Source of the DNA: Methanoculleus sp. SDB
Lineage (GTDB): Archaea; Halobacteriota; Methanomicrobia; Methanomicrobiales; Methanomicrobiaceae
Direction: 5' to 3'
NCBI GenBank assembly: GCA_001412355.1
Contig: LKUD01000022.1
Span: 1-39,717, forward strand
Length of the DNA stretch: 39,717 bases
Below are positions 23,915-32,335 of this stretch, piece after piece (positions within the stretch are counted from its first letter, which is position 1; each line of letters begins with the position of its first letter). A program made the position numbers and the translations under genes. The notes under the pieces are model-generated. The model searched no databases, was not told where the DNA came from, and saw nothing but the letters and a program-made list of their open reading frames with translations.

Positions 23915-25123
23915 ATGCTTGGGATTCTCGCCGGTACAGCGGTCGGCATCGGGCTCGGGGCGGCAAGCGGCCTGACGCCCGGGGTTCACGCAAACACGAT
24001 GGCAGGCTTTCTCCTCGCCGTGCAGGGGCTTCTTCTGCCGCTGTTCGGCCCGGAAACCGTCGCTGTTGCGATGTTTGCCGCTCTCGTCACCCATACGTTC
24101 CTCGATATCATCCCGAGCACATTTTTGGGGATTCCCGATCCCGACACGGCGCTTTCGGTGCTGCCCGCCCACGCGTTCTGCCTCGCGGGGAAGGGTGAAG
24201 AGGCGGTGCGCATTTCCGCTCTCGGCAGCGCATACGCGTCCCTGCTTGCACTCCCGCTTTCTCTGGTCTTTATCCTGCTGCTGCCGTCGGTACAGCCGAT
24301 CATCGACTGGGGGATTGGGCTTGTACTCCTTCTGGCCGGCGGACTCCTCATCGTATACTCGGACAGCCCCTCGTGGTCCCTTGCGGTATTTCTGGTCTCA
24401 GGCGCCCTCGGTGTGTTTTCCTTTCACTATGCATTCCTCGGATGGCATACCGCCGGAATGTCGTCCGTTCTCATGCCGCTCCTGTCCGGGCTTTTCGGGA
24501 TATCCGTGCTCCTGTCCGCATCGCACGGAATGATACCGGAGCAGCACTGGGATGGGCACTCCTGGAGTATGCGGACCATCGTACGCCATACCGGCATCGG
24601 CGCCGTCGCCGGAGCGTGCGTCGGATGGCTGCCCGGCCTTTCGAACGCGACGGCGAACGCAGTCCTGCAGTCCGCCGTCTCTTCGGACCACGATCCGGGA
24701 GGCTATATCATCGCGACAAGCGCGGCAAATACGGCAAACGCTTTTCTCTCCCTTGCCGCCCTGTTTGCGCTTTCCCGCATGAGAAACGGCGTGATGGCCG
24801 CACTCGCGTCGCAGGATCTTCCCGGCATCGACGTACTTCTGCTTGGCGGGATGATGGCGGCGCTGTGCGGCTATATGCTCACGGTCCGGCTCTCCCGGCT
24901 TGCACGTAAATTCAACGGCATTCCCGTGCGCCGTCTCAGCACGCTGGTCATCGTCCTCGTCATCGTCCTCACCGTCGTCCTGTGCGGACCGTTCGGGCTC
25001 TGTATTCTTGCCCTCGCCACCGCCGTCGGGTCGGTGCCGCCTCTCGTCAACGTCCGGAGAGTCGCCTGCATGGGTGCCGTAATGATCCCCGTCATGCTCT
25101 ATTCGTTCGGATTTCCCGTCTGA
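23915..25123 (+). CDS. TctA-like (tripartite tricarboxylate transporter) permease
   Basis: A polytopic membrane protein of 402 residues with about ten helices. Two similar motifs, GLTPGVHANT near residue 19 and GWLPGLSNATANAV near 235, are the paired loops of the TctA fold and show its internal two-fold repeat. In bacteria TctA works with a small TctB and a periplasmic TctC; neither is found here, as is usual for archaeal homologues, so the substrate is unknown. A GGTTTATC element about 30 nt upstream suggests a leader of about ten nt. It converges with the exchanger gene. Confidence 0.85.
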   Translation: MLGILAGTAVGIGLGAASGLTPGVHANTMAGFLLAVQGLLLPLFGPETVAVAMFAALVTHTFLDIIPSTFLGIPDPDTALSVLPAHAFCLAGKGEEAVRISALGSAYASLLALPLSLVFILLLPSVQPIIDWGIGLVLLLAGGLLIVYSDSPSWSLAVFLVSGALGVFSFHYAFLGWHTAGMSSVLMPLLSGLFGISVLLSASHGMIPEQHWDGHSWSMRTIVRHTGIGAVAGACVGWLPGLSNATANAVLQSAVSSDHDPGGYIIATSAANTANAFLSLAALFALSRMRNGVMAALASQDLPGIDVLLLGGMMAALCGYMLTVRLSRLARKFNGIPVRRLSTLVIVLVIVLTVVLCGPFGLCILALATAVGSVPPLVNVRRVACMGAVMIPVMLYSFGFPV

Positions 25124-25127
25124 TGCT

Positions 25128-26054
25128 TCAGGCAAGGATTCCGAAAAGCCAGACCATATAGGTTGCGTATCCCAGAAGGAGCAGCACCGCCCAGTACCGG
25201 GTGAAGCGGTCCGTTGCGGCAAACAGCGGGACCGTTGCCAGAGAAAGAAGGGCCATGACACCGATATCGAAGAGACCGGGGATCGGAACCGGCCTGATGA
25301 GAGCGCCGGAGCCGAGTACAAAGAGAATGTTGAAGATATTGCTGCCCAGTATGTTGCCCACGGAAATACCGGCATGTCCCTTCAGGATGGCGACCACCGA
25401 TGTGACGAGTTCTGGCAGTGACGTACCAACAGCCACCATGGAAAGCCCGATGACAAAAGCTGGAATTCCGAGGAATTCGGCAAGGGTGACGGCGCTCCCG
25501 AGCACGAGCTGCGCCCCGGCAACAACGGCTACGAGCCCGCCGATCGTCAGTATCCAGTCCTTCTGCCCGTGGCTTTTTATGGGCTCGCCATCCGTTCTGC
25601 CGGTCTTCCAGAGGGATCGGAGGATCAGAATGAACGCGGCAAGCAGTACGATGCCCGCAACAAGGTCGATAATTCCGCGAAGGGAGAGCAGCACAAATAC
25701 CACGGTGGCTGCAATCATGAGCCCTGTCTCGTGATAGAGCGTCTTTCCCGCCTCCCGGTCGTGACCGGCGACTGCGGGTTTTAAGGCGGCGCAGAGACCG
25801 AGCACGAGAGCAATATTGGCGATATTGCTTCCCACGACATTGCCGAGCGCGATATCCGGCTTATTGATGATGATTGCGTTGATGCTGACGACCCATTCAG
25901 GAAGCGATGTCCCGAATGCGATGACGGTAAAGCCGATGGTCGTCGGAGAGACGCCGTATCGCGTGGCCAGCCCGCCGCCGCCGTCCACAAAATAATCGGC
26001 GCCTTTTACGAGCAGCGCCAGACCGATGATGAAGAGAACGGCGGAAATAATCAT
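25128..26054 (-). CDS. Na+/Ca2+ exchanger family protein
   Basis: A 308-residue CaCA-family antiporter of the YrbG/NCX type, expected to export Ca2+ against Na+ or H+ influx. The two alpha-repeats are explicit: GTSLPEWVVSINAI...GNVVGSNIANIALVLG (residues 45-90) and GTSLPELVTSVVAI...GNILGSNIFNILFVLG (residues 208-255). These carry the ion-binding acidic and Ser/Asn residues. Ten membrane helices are predicted by eye. It ends 5 nt from the convergent TctA-like gene. Confidence 0.94.
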   Translation of the reverse strand: MIISAVLFIIGLALLVKGADYFVDGGGGLATRYGVSPTTIGFTVIAFGTSLPEWVVSINAIIINKPDIALGNVVGSNIANIALVLGLCAALKPAVAGHDREAGKTLYHETGLMIAATVVFVLLSLRGIIDLVAGIVLLAAFILILRSLWKTGRTDGEPIKSHGQKDWILTIGGLVAVVAGAQLVLGSAVTLAEFLGIPAFVIGLSMVAVGTSLPELVTSVVAILKGHAGISVGNILGSNIFNILFVLGSGALIRPVPIPGLFDIGVMALLSLATVPLFAATDRFTRYWAVLLLLGYATYMVWLFGILA

Positions 26055-26162
26055 AAGTCACTGTACAAAACGCGGAACCATGCATTAATTATTGCGAAAT
26101 ACCCCTGCAGGGTGCCTGATTTCCTGCGTGTATCAGTTCATCACGCTCTGCCGTTCGGACCA

Positions 26163-26170
26163 ATTATATA
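26163..26170 (+). promoter_or_regulatory. TATA box of nop5-fibrillarin
   Basis: ATTATATA ends directly before an ATG at 26171, too close for that ATG to be in the transcript. The usual 23-27 nt spacing puts the start at about 26193-26195, on the next in-frame ATG, so the mRNA is probably leaderless. Confidence 0.5.
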
Positions 26171-26194
26171 ATGACGGATGACACTATCTGTGAC

Positions 26195-27052
26195 ATGCAG
26201 CGCTACTGGTTCGGGGACGTTTCTGATGACGGGCAGTGTGTGCCGGCACCGGCGGACATATCCGTCCTCGCATCGCGTGTCGGTTCTCTTCACCCGGATA
26301 TGGCCGGTTTCGTTCCGCTTTCCGTGGATACCGCGATTGCATGCGGGTGGGTGCAGGACAGGACGGAATACATCAGGCGACTCAGGAAGGTCTGTATCGC
26401 CATTGCGGAAGAGGCGATTGCCACCTATTATACCCAGAGCGACAGGGAACTTCTGCAGATGGTGCGGATTCTCGACGAGATGGATTCGGTTGTAAACCTG
26501 CTTTCCGAACGGGCGACAGAATGGTATATTGTGCGGAATCCCGGTTTTTCACGTAAATACCGCGCAATAACCGCCAAAAAGATGGTCGCCCGTATGAAAG
26601 GGGACGCATCCGCACCCCTTGCGCGCATCGCCGCCGATATCGAGCGGATTTCGGCTACACGTTCGGCTCTTATGCGGGAGGTGTCATCGCTCGCCGACCG
26701 CGTGGCGCCCAACAGCAGTGCGCTCGTGGGCGGTCTCGTCGCAGCCCGCCTGATCGCAAAAGCAGGCGGTCTTCGGGAGCTGGCATCCCTTCCTGCGTCG
26801 ACCGTGCAGGTGATCGGGGCTGAAAACGCCCTCTTCACGCATCTTCGTTCGGCGACGCCACCCCCAAAGCATGGCATCATTTTCCAGCACAGGCGGGTTC
26901 ACAACGCCCCGAAAGACCGGCGGGGGCGGGTGGCACGGGTACTTGCGGGAAAGCTGGTCATTGCGGCACGGATTGACTATTATCGGAACGAGGCGGATCC
27001 GCAGTTTCTGGAAAAAGCACAGGCACGAATCGACGCCGCAGGAGCGGACTAA
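26195..27052 (+). CDS. nop5: Nop5/Nop56-family C/D RNP scaffold protein
   Basis: Bridges L7Ae-bound C/D guide RNA to fibrillarin in archaeal 2'-O-methylation RNPs. The N-terminal MQRYWFGD begins the fibrillarin-contacting domain, a helical coiled-coil region follows (residues 70-160), and the Nop domain is clear (VAPNSSALVGGLVAARLIAK, LPASTVQVIGAENALF, PPKHGIIFQHRRV). At 285 residues it is short for the family, with a reduced N-terminal domain. The frame is open from an ATG at 26171, but the TATA box abuts that codon, so I start at 26195. The next gene, fibrillarin, starts right after its stop. Confidence 0.92.
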   Translation: MQRYWFGDVSDDGQCVPAPADISVLASRVGSLHPDMAGFVPLSVDTAIACGWVQDRTEYIRRLRKVCIAIAEEAIATYYTQSDRELLQMVRILDEMDSVVNLLSERATEWYIVRNPGFSRKYRAITAKKMVARMKGDASAPLARIAADIERISATRSALMREVSSLADRVAPNSSALVGGLVAARLIAKAGGLRELASLPASTVQVIGAENALFTHLRSATPPPKHGIIFQHRRVHNAPKDRRGRVARVLAGKLVIAARIDYYRNEADPQFLEKAQARIDAAGAD

Positions 27053-27655
27053 ATGATCCTGATCGACGGCGTGCTGGTCTCCCCGGGTGAAGGGGGCGTC
27101 TACGGGGAACGGATGCTCAAGGGGTACCGTGTATGGGATCCCTACCGGAGCAAATTTGCGGCACTCGCCCATGCCGGGGTGGCTCCCGATCTGCTTCCCG
27201 GCATGGTGGTACTCTATCTTGGGGCCGCCAACGGGACGACCGTATCCCACGTGGCGGATTACGTCGATACGGTCTACGCTGTTGAGTATGCCCCCCGTCC
27301 TATGCAGGATCTGCTTGAAGTGGCACGCCGCCGGAAGAACGTCGTCCCGATATTCGGTGATGCGACCCGCCCGGCCGGCTATGCCTCGTGTGTAGAATCC
27401 GTCGATCTGCTCTATCAGGACGTGGCGCAGCCCGATCAGGTTGGAATCTTCGTAAAAAACGCCGCATTCCTGAAGAAGGGGGGGACTGCGGTGCTCATGC
27501 TCAAGGCCCGGAGCGTGGACGTGAGGAGAGATCCCGCGGAGATTACCCGCGAGGCGGTCTCCGGTCTGGAGGCAGGGGGTTTTTCCGTGAGGCACGTCTG
27601 CCGGCTCGATCCCTATCATCGTGATCATGCGGCACTTGTCGTTACACGCCGGTGA
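27053..27655 (+). CDS. flpA: Fibrillarin-like rRNA/tRNA 2'-O-methyltransferase
   Basis: The SAM-dependent catalytic subunit of C/D guide RNPs. Family motifs include an N-terminal GEGGVYGERMLKGYRVWDPYRSK, written here as two blocks (GEGGVYGE and YRVWDPYRSK), the SAM-binding VVLYLGAANGTTVSHVAD, VYAVEYAPRPMQDLL, LLYQDVAQPDQ and the C-terminal DPYHRDHAALV. Length is 200 residues, slightly short. It starts at the base after the nop5 stop codon, so the two partners are made from one mRNA. Confidence 0.95.
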   Translation: MILIDGVLVSPGEGGVYGERMLKGYRVWDPYRSKFAALAHAGVAPDLLPGMVVLYLGAANGTTVSHVADYVDTVYAVEYAPRPMQDLLEVARRRKNVVPIFGDATRPAGYASCVESVDLLYQDVAQPDQVGIFVKNAAFLKKGGTAVLMLKARSVDVRRDPAEITREAVSGLEAGGFSVRHVCRLDPYHRDHAALVVTRR

Positions 27656-27683
27656 GCCCGGCGCCCCGCCTGCCCCGAACCAT

Positions 27684-27690
27684 CATATAG
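27684..27690 (+). promoter_or_regulatory. TATA box of the DUF1614 gene
   Basis: CATATAG lies about 25 nt before the ATG at 27711. No ribosome binding site precedes that codon, so a leaderless transcript is likely even though the gene follows fibrillarin on the same strand. Confidence 0.4.
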
Positions 27691-27710
27691 CTCACCTGCC
27701 CATGACATGC

Positions 27711-28421
27711 ATGGACAGGTATATCTTCAACCCCTTCACCGTCATCGCACTCGTGCTGTTTTTTCTGCTGATGGTGGTTATCATCCCGTTCATCCTTCTG
27801 GGGCTCATCGGGGGTGCCCTCACCAATCTCGGCTTTTCATGGGGAGAGGCGCTGTCTCTCCTTGCCCTGATGCTGCTGGGCAGTTTTATCAATATCCCTG
27901 TCACGACGCTTGAAAACCGGCAGGTGGTCGTCCGGCGGGAATACACGATCTTCGGGATGTTGTACCGGATTCCCCCGTTTTCCTACCGGACTGTTGTGGC
28001 GGTCAATATCGGGGGTGCAGTCATACCGGTCATTATCTCATTCTACCTGCTCTTCCTTGCAGCCGTTCAGATGGGGCCCGTTGTCCTCGTATCCGGGCTC
28101 GCCGGCGTCGCCATCGTAACGCTCGTCACCAACCGCGTGGCACGCCCCGTGCCCGGGCTTGGTATTGCCACCCCGCTGCTTATTCCGCCGCTTGCCGCAC
28201 TGATAAGCGGCATTATCCTCGCCGGGGCCAATCCTGCAACCGCACCGTTTGCACGCCCCCTCATCGCATACGTCAGCGGAACGCTCGGAACGCTCATCGG
28301 GGCGGATCTCCTGAATCTCAGGCGCATTGGCGAACTCGGGGCCCCGGTTGCCAGCATCGGCGGTGCAGGTACATTCGACGGCATCTTCCTCACCGGCATC
28401 ATAGCCGCGTTCCTTGCCTGA
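27711..28421 (+). CDS. DUF1614-type membrane protein
   Basis: A membrane protein of 236 residues with about seven helices and unknown function. The family is recognised from TTLENRQVVVRREYTIFGM after the first helices, NIGGAVIPVIISFYL, and the C-terminal GGAGTFDGIFLTGIIAAFLA. The start at 27711 fits the TATA spacing; an ATG at 27702 is in frame three codons earlier. The open frame reaching back to 27621 overlaps fibrillarin and is not expected to be translated. It converges with the next gene with a 6-nt gap. Confidence 0.8.
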   Translation: MDRYIFNPFTVIALVLFFLLMVVIIPFILLGLIGGALTNLGFSWGEALSLLALMLLGSFINIPVTTLENRQVVVRREYTIFGMLYRIPPFSYRTVVAVNIGGAVIPVIISFYLLFLAAVQMGPVVLVSGLAGVAIVTLVTNRVARPVPGLGIATPLLIPPLAALISGIILAGANPATAPFARPLIAYVSGTLGTLIGADLLNLRRIGELGAPVASIGGAGTFDGIFLTGIIAAFLA

Positions 28422-28427
28422 ACCGGT

Positions 28428-29360
28428 TCAACGCCTTCTGTTCCGGCGCAATTCCGCCCTCTGCGGCCTGCCGGGCGGACGCGGTGCGCCGGGAGAAGCG
28501 CATCTCCGGTAGATGGCATCGAAGACCCGGATCTGCCTTTCATAGACCCCCGGGTCGTTTTCTTTATACTCGAGGCTTATCTGCACCCGGGGCCGCCGCC
28601 TGAGAAATGCCATGACGGCGGAAAAGTCGAGGCCGCCCTCCGGGTGATCGAGCGCAAGGTGCTCGTCACGCACCGAACCGCTTCTCATATTGGAGAGGTG
28701 GCAGAATGCCACCCGCAGGGTATCGAATGCGGCAAGTTCACGCAGGAAGGAACGCCCGCAGGCATTAGCGGCACAGGAGAGATGGGCGAAGTCCAGACAG
28801 TATCCCCGGACACGCCCCTGCCCGATTCGCCAGAGTTCGGCCGCCGTCGTCCCGATAAAACGGCTCTGGTCATACACCTCGGGGAGATTTTCAAGAAGAA
28901 TACGCCGGTCCCGGTGATCATCAAGGAAGTCCCTGATGCGGATGATCGCGTCCTCTCTGGTTCCCCGACGGTATGTTCCGGGGTGGAGGACGATATACGG
29001 TGCGCCGGTCCGGTCGGCGGTTTCGTATGCCTGCCTCATCGCTCTCTCCGTCCATGCAACTGCCGCCGCACGGTCCCTGCCGCACAGGGCTGCGTCCGGA
29101 TCGCACGGATTCACGCCCTGCCCGTGATGCGGGGCATGGACGATGACGGGGGCGCCTGACGAGGCGACGGCATCCAGCCGCGTGCGGAACGGGCCTTCGG
29201 GCCCGGGTATCAGCAGTATCTGGATATGGTCAATCCTTCCCGCTGCCGCCATATCGGCGAGCGCTCCGAAGGTTGCCAGATCATCTGACCTGACACCGGC
29301 ACCGATGCGGTAGGGCCGGGTCCGTCCGGCATGCGATGAATTCACGGGAAAAAATCGCAA
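28428..29360 (-). CDS. TIM-barrel protein of the AP endonuclease 2/xylose isomerase-like family
   Basis: A protein of about 310 residues with the endonuclease IV/sugar isomerase fold. Metal-ligand positions expected in the family are seen: VIVHAPHH, YIVLHPGTY, ILLENLPEV (Glu), YCLDFAHLS (Asp, His), VAFCHLSNM (His) and ISLEYKEND (Glu). It could repair abasic DNA or isomerise a sugar; the ligand set is compatible with both. The C-terminus is very Arg/Pro-rich. The start is uncertain: the frame opens with TTG at 29358-29360, with GTG at 29343-29345 as an alternative and no clear ribosome binding site at either. Confidence 0.75.
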   Translation of the reverse strand: MRFFPVNSSHAGRTRPYRIGAGVRSDDLATFGALADMAAAGRIDHIQILLIPGPEGPFRTRLDAVASSGAPVIVHAPHHGQGVNPCDPDAALCGRDRAAAVAWTERAMRQAYETADRTGAPYIVLHPGTYRRGTREDAIIRIRDFLDDHRDRRILLENLPEVYDQSRFIGTTAAELWRIGQGRVRGYCLDFAHLSCAANACGRSFLRELAAFDTLRVAFCHLSNMRSGSVRDEHLALDHPEGGLDFSAVMAFLRRRPRVQISLEYKENDPGVYERQIRVFDAIYRRCASPGAPRPPGRPQRAELRRNRRR

Positions 29361-29390
29361 TGATGCACGAAAAAAGTGACGAAAAGACTA

Positions 29391-29463
29391 TAGCCCGGAG
29401 CAGATTCGAACTGCTGTCGGGGGATCCAGAGTCCCCCATGATTGACCGCTACACTACCGGGCT
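29391..29463 (-). tRNA. tRNA-Gln (CUG)
   Basis: The reverse complement folds into a 73-nt cloverleaf: acceptor AGCCCGG/CCGGGCT, anticodon stem GGGGA/TCCCC around loop CTCTGGA (anticodon CUG), T-arm AGCAG-TTCGAAT-CTGCT and discriminator A. CCA is not encoded. A TTTAATAATAG element at about 29490-29500 fits as the promoter. Confidence 0.95.
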
Positions 29464-29500
29464 GCTTTGCCTTGTTTTGTTGTTCCTGCACTATTATTAA

Positions 29501-29746
29501 AGTGACGATTCCGTTGCAGGAGCGGGAAAAATTCTCCTCCGGGACAGTTTCATGCCTCCGGAATGCCGCACCGGCGCCCCTGCATCGATCCGGTGCTCTC
29601 CCTGTCCGGTCGGAGACCTCCGCGGGGAGAAGAACCCCGCCCTTCATGAGTACTGAAATGAAAAACCATGCAGGCGTCAGATCCTGATGGTTACAATGCG
29701 CAGTGCATCTGAATAAGGCATTCCCGCTCTTCTTCGCGGATTTTCT
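29501..29746. other. Gene-free spacer between tRNA-Gln and the S-layer promoter
   Basis: No supportable gene or RNA was found here. Short open frames on the plus strand lack ribosome binding sites and family resemblance. The stretch separates the divergent tRNA-Gln promoter from the promoter region of the surface protein gene. Confidence 0.5.
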
Positions 29747-29776
29747 GGTTCGACCAACCACAAAGGATATATTAAG
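29747..29776 (+). promoter_or_regulatory. BRE/TATA promoter of the S-layer gene with upstream palindrome
   Basis: AAAGG followed by ATATATTA (29764-29776) is a strong BRE/TATA pair. Directly upstream, GGTT-CGACC-AACC (29747-29759) is a short inverted repeat that may be an operator. Transcription would begin near 29800, giving a leader of about 100 nt. Confidence 0.5.
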
Positions 29777-29835
29777 TGTCCCCCAAATAGTGGAGTATAT
29801 TCCGTCATTCGGAGTATGGGGCTTGGTGAATCCGT

Positions 29836-29853
29836 ATTCGACAGGTGTCGAAT
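29836..29853 (+). promoter_or_regulatory. Hairpin in the S-layer mRNA leader
   Basis: ATTCGAC-AGGT-GTCGAAT is a perfect 7-bp stem with a 4-nt loop, 46 nt before the start codon. Placed in the long leader of a presumably abundant mRNA, it may protect the 5' end or tune translation. The strong ribosome binding site AGGAGGT (29889-29895) lies outside it. Confidence 0.4.
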
Positions 29854-29899
29854 GCATCAGGGACCCTTCCCCTCAGAGTTCAACGAAAAGGAGGTTTGT

Positions 29900-32335
29900 A
29901 TGAAGAGTATTACAAAAGCAATGGTAATCGCCGTTGTCATGATACTGGCGGCATCTCTTGTTGTTGCACCCGCAGCAGCGAGGATCGGCGCCATTACCGA
30001 TGTACAGGATGGCGACACTATCTTTGTGTATGAAACAGGTCTTAACCTGAACAATGTCACGCAGCTGGCTATGACCACCGTGACGTCGCTGAGAAAATAC
30101 AGCGATGACGACCCGACAAAGGCTCTCCTCAACGAGATCCCTGTCTCGAACAGGGCAAGCTTTGATGTGCTTGATGCCGCTGTCGCCGGTCAGTACGGTG
30201 TATACTATCCGTTCCCCGGCGTGATCAACTCGACGTTCAGCAACACGACCACGATCCGTGAGCCGACCGCAACCCTTGATGTGGTCCTGAACACCTCGCA
30301 CTCCGACTCGATCAACGGCAAGAGTGTGACCAAGGCAACTCTCCTTGCGTTCAAGATTACCGCTCCCTACGTCGGTGCGAACTACAAGTACACCATCGGT
30401 GGCACGACATACTACGACTCACAGGTGAAGGTCGAGCTGACGACACCCGGCGGCGGTAAGATTACCACGTTCGGCACCGTCGACTACTCGAAGATCTGGC
30501 TGAACAACTCGCAGCTCTACACGGATCTTGCGAAATCACTGAACGCGGCATCCGTCCTCACGGATGTTGAGGCAGGCACCTATTCCGCCGTCGTCAAGTG
30601 GGTCCGCCCCGGCGGGTTCAGCGACTACGCGGCAAACTCGAACTCCGTGACGTTCACGGTCGAGAGCCAGATCCTCAAGATCGAGTCCGACAAGGACACC
30701 GTCGTCCGCGGCAACAGCTTCGTGACCACCATCTCCGGTGAGAGCAAGAAGAACTACTACGTCTACATCAAGGACGCCTCGCTCACCAGCGGTAACGACT
30801 ACCCGGTCATCCTTCTGGGACAGCCCAGCGTAAACCGTACCGCGGTTGCAAATGGCGTTATTAATGGAGCTGTCACTGATGAAGCAGCTTTCCTCGGAAC
30901 TGGAGCAATCGTCACCACGTCCGCATCCGGAACCCGGCCCATCGAGTTCAACACCTCGGTAGCCACCGACGACCGCAGCTTCACCATTAAGGTTGTTGAC
31001 CCGCTCGACCTCACCAAGTACGACACCGTCAAGGTGAAAGTCGAGAAGGGCGCCGTTACCCTGACGGCATCCGGCGACCAGACCTACTTCCTTGGTGAGG
31101 AAGTGACCCTCTCCGGTACCAACACGGACACGAGCAACATCTACCTGTTCATCACCGGTCCCAACCTGAACACCAACGGTGAGCGGCTCGATCTGATCGG
31201 CACAGCGTCCGTTACCAACACTGTCAATACCTTCAAGCAGGTCACCGTCGAGACCGACGATACCTGGGAGTTCAAGTGGGACACCGCAAGTGTCGGCCTT
31301 GACGCAGGTACCTACACGATCTACGCAGCCTCGCAGCCCAACAACAAGGGCGACCTGACGAACGTGAAGTACGCAACGGTCTCCATCGTTGTCAAGAAGC
31401 CGTTCGTCTCCGCAACCACCTCCGCATCAACCGTTGCAAAGGGTGACAAGCTCTTCATCACCGGCACTGCAGAAGGCAACCCCACGCAGGGTATCGCAGT
31501 CTGGGTACTCGGCAAGAACTACTACCTCCGTGCAACCGAAACCGTTGAGGATGACGGTTCATTCTCGTATGAGATGACCCGCGGCATCACCGCGGCAATG
31601 GCCAGCGGCCAGTACTTCGTCGTGGTCCAGCACCCGATGTACAACGACCAGTTCGACATTCTTCCGAACGTCGTTGGTGCAGTCACCTGGGTCCGCAACG
31701 CAATCACCGGCGGTGGCCAGAATGTCTTCATCGTTGACGGTGCAGGCAGCCTGCAGGGCTCCGACGCCGCAGAGGCACTCGTTCAGGCGATCAACGACCC
31801 GAACATCGACGATACCTACACCAAACTCACGTTCCTCGTAGAGGAACCCTGGATCCAGATCGATCCGATTGGCGACAAGTTCGTTGGTGACACGTTCACG
31901 ATCACCGGTACAACAAACCTGGCAGTCGAAGATGAACTCCTCGTTGAGGTTGTTTCCTCCTCGTTCAAGCCCACTGAAAAGACCCAGAGCGGTGAATTCA
32001 GCGGCGCTTCCGGCACTACCGCCATCACGAAGGGCGACACCTACAACACCTGGGCATTCGACGTGGACGCAGCTACCTTCAAGCCCGACGAGTACATCGT
32101 CAAGGTAGAGTCCATCGAGGCAGGCCAGACTGCAACCGCGACCTTCAACGTGCTCGCTGGCGCAGCCCCGACAACTGCCCCGACCGCAGGCCCGACCGCA
32201 GAGCCCACGGGAGAACCGACTGCAGAACCTACTGCAGCCCCGACCGCACAGCCCACTGCAACCCCCGGATTTGGCGCACTTATTGCCCTGATCGGTCTTG
32301 GTGCAGTTGCTGTTCTGGTGCTCCGGAAACACTAA
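29900..32335 (+). CDS. S-layer-like surface glycoprotein with PGF-CTERM anchor
   Basis: Probably the main or a major cell-wall lattice protein, 811 residues. It has a signal peptide (residues 1-28, ending PAAA), an N-terminal domain resembling DUF3821 of Methanomicrobiales surface proteins (DGDTIFVYETGLNL), and four spaced units with a G-x-x-F/V-x-I-x-G core at about residues 255, 380, 500 and 650. A Thr/Pro linker (about 755-785) follows, then PGFGALIALIGLGAVAVLVL and a basic end, a PGF-CTERM signal recognised by archaeosortase. Many N-x-S/T sites suggest glycosylation. A perfect AGGAGGT site and biased codons (AAC, ACC, GTC, AAG) point to very high expression. Confidence 0.9.
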   Translation: MKSITKAMVIAVVMILAASLVVAPAAARIGAITDVQDGDTIFVYETGLNLNNVTQLAMTTVTSLRKYSDDDPTKALLNEIPVSNRASFDVLDAAVAGQYGVYYPFPGVINSTFSNTTTIREPTATLDVVLNTSHSDSINGKSVTKATLLAFKITAPYVGANYKYTIGGTTYYDSQVKVELTTPGGGKITTFGTVDYSKIWLNNSQLYTDLAKSLNAASVLTDVEAGTYSAVVKWVRPGGFSDYAANSNSVTFTVESQILKIESDKDTVVRGNSFVTTISGESKKNYYVYIKDASLTSGNDYPVILLGQPSVNRTAVANGVINGAVTDEAAFLGTGAIVTTSASGTRPIEFNTSVATDDRSFTIKVVDPLDLTKYDTVKVKVEKGAVTLTASGDQTYFLGEEVTLSGTNTDTSNIYLFITGPNLNTNGERLDLIGTASVTNTVNTFKQVTVETDDTWEFKWDTASVGLDAGTYTIYAASQPNNKGDLTNVKYATVSIVVKKPFVSATTSASTVAKGDKLFITGTAEGNPTQGIAVWVLGKNYYLRATETVEDDGSFSYEMTRGITAAMASGQYFVVVQHPMYNDQFDILPNVVGAVTWVRNAITGGGQNVFIVDGAGSLQGSDAAEALVQAINDPNIDDTYTKLTFLVEEPWIQIDPIGDKFVGDTFTITGTTNLAVEDELLVEVVSSSFKPTEKTQSGEFSGASGTTAITKGDTYNTWAFDVDAATFKPDEYIVKVESIEAGQTATATFNVLAGAAPTTAPTAGPTAEPTGEPTAEPTAAPTAQPTATPGFGALIALIGLGAVAVLVLRKH
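32164..32263 (+). repeat. Thr/Pro-rich linker repeats of the S-layer gene
   Basis: About ten copies of a degenerate 9-12 nt unit encode alternating T-A-x-P-T. This is a flexible, probably O-glycosylated stalk between the folded domains and the membrane-proximal PGF-CTERM signal. Copy number could vary by slippage. Confidence 0.75.

Noticed and set aside
24398-25375. Minus-strand open frame of 325 codons opposite the TctA-like permease
   Set aside because: The sense strand encodes an obvious polytopic permease; the antisense product is low-complexity and charged.
29442-29687. Small plus-strand open frame between tRNA-Gln and the S-layer gene
   Set aside because: It begins inside the tRNA gene, lacks a ribosome binding site and resembles no known protein.
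32164-32263. Short tandem units considered as a CRISPR or satellite array
   Set aside because: The units are degenerate, in frame, and encode a Thr/Pro linker; there are no spacers. No CRISPR array was seen anywhere in the window.
31559-32332. Minus-strand open frame opposite the end of the S-layer gene
   Set aside because: It is a Cys/Gly-rich shadow of the Thr/Pro linker and strongly biased codons.
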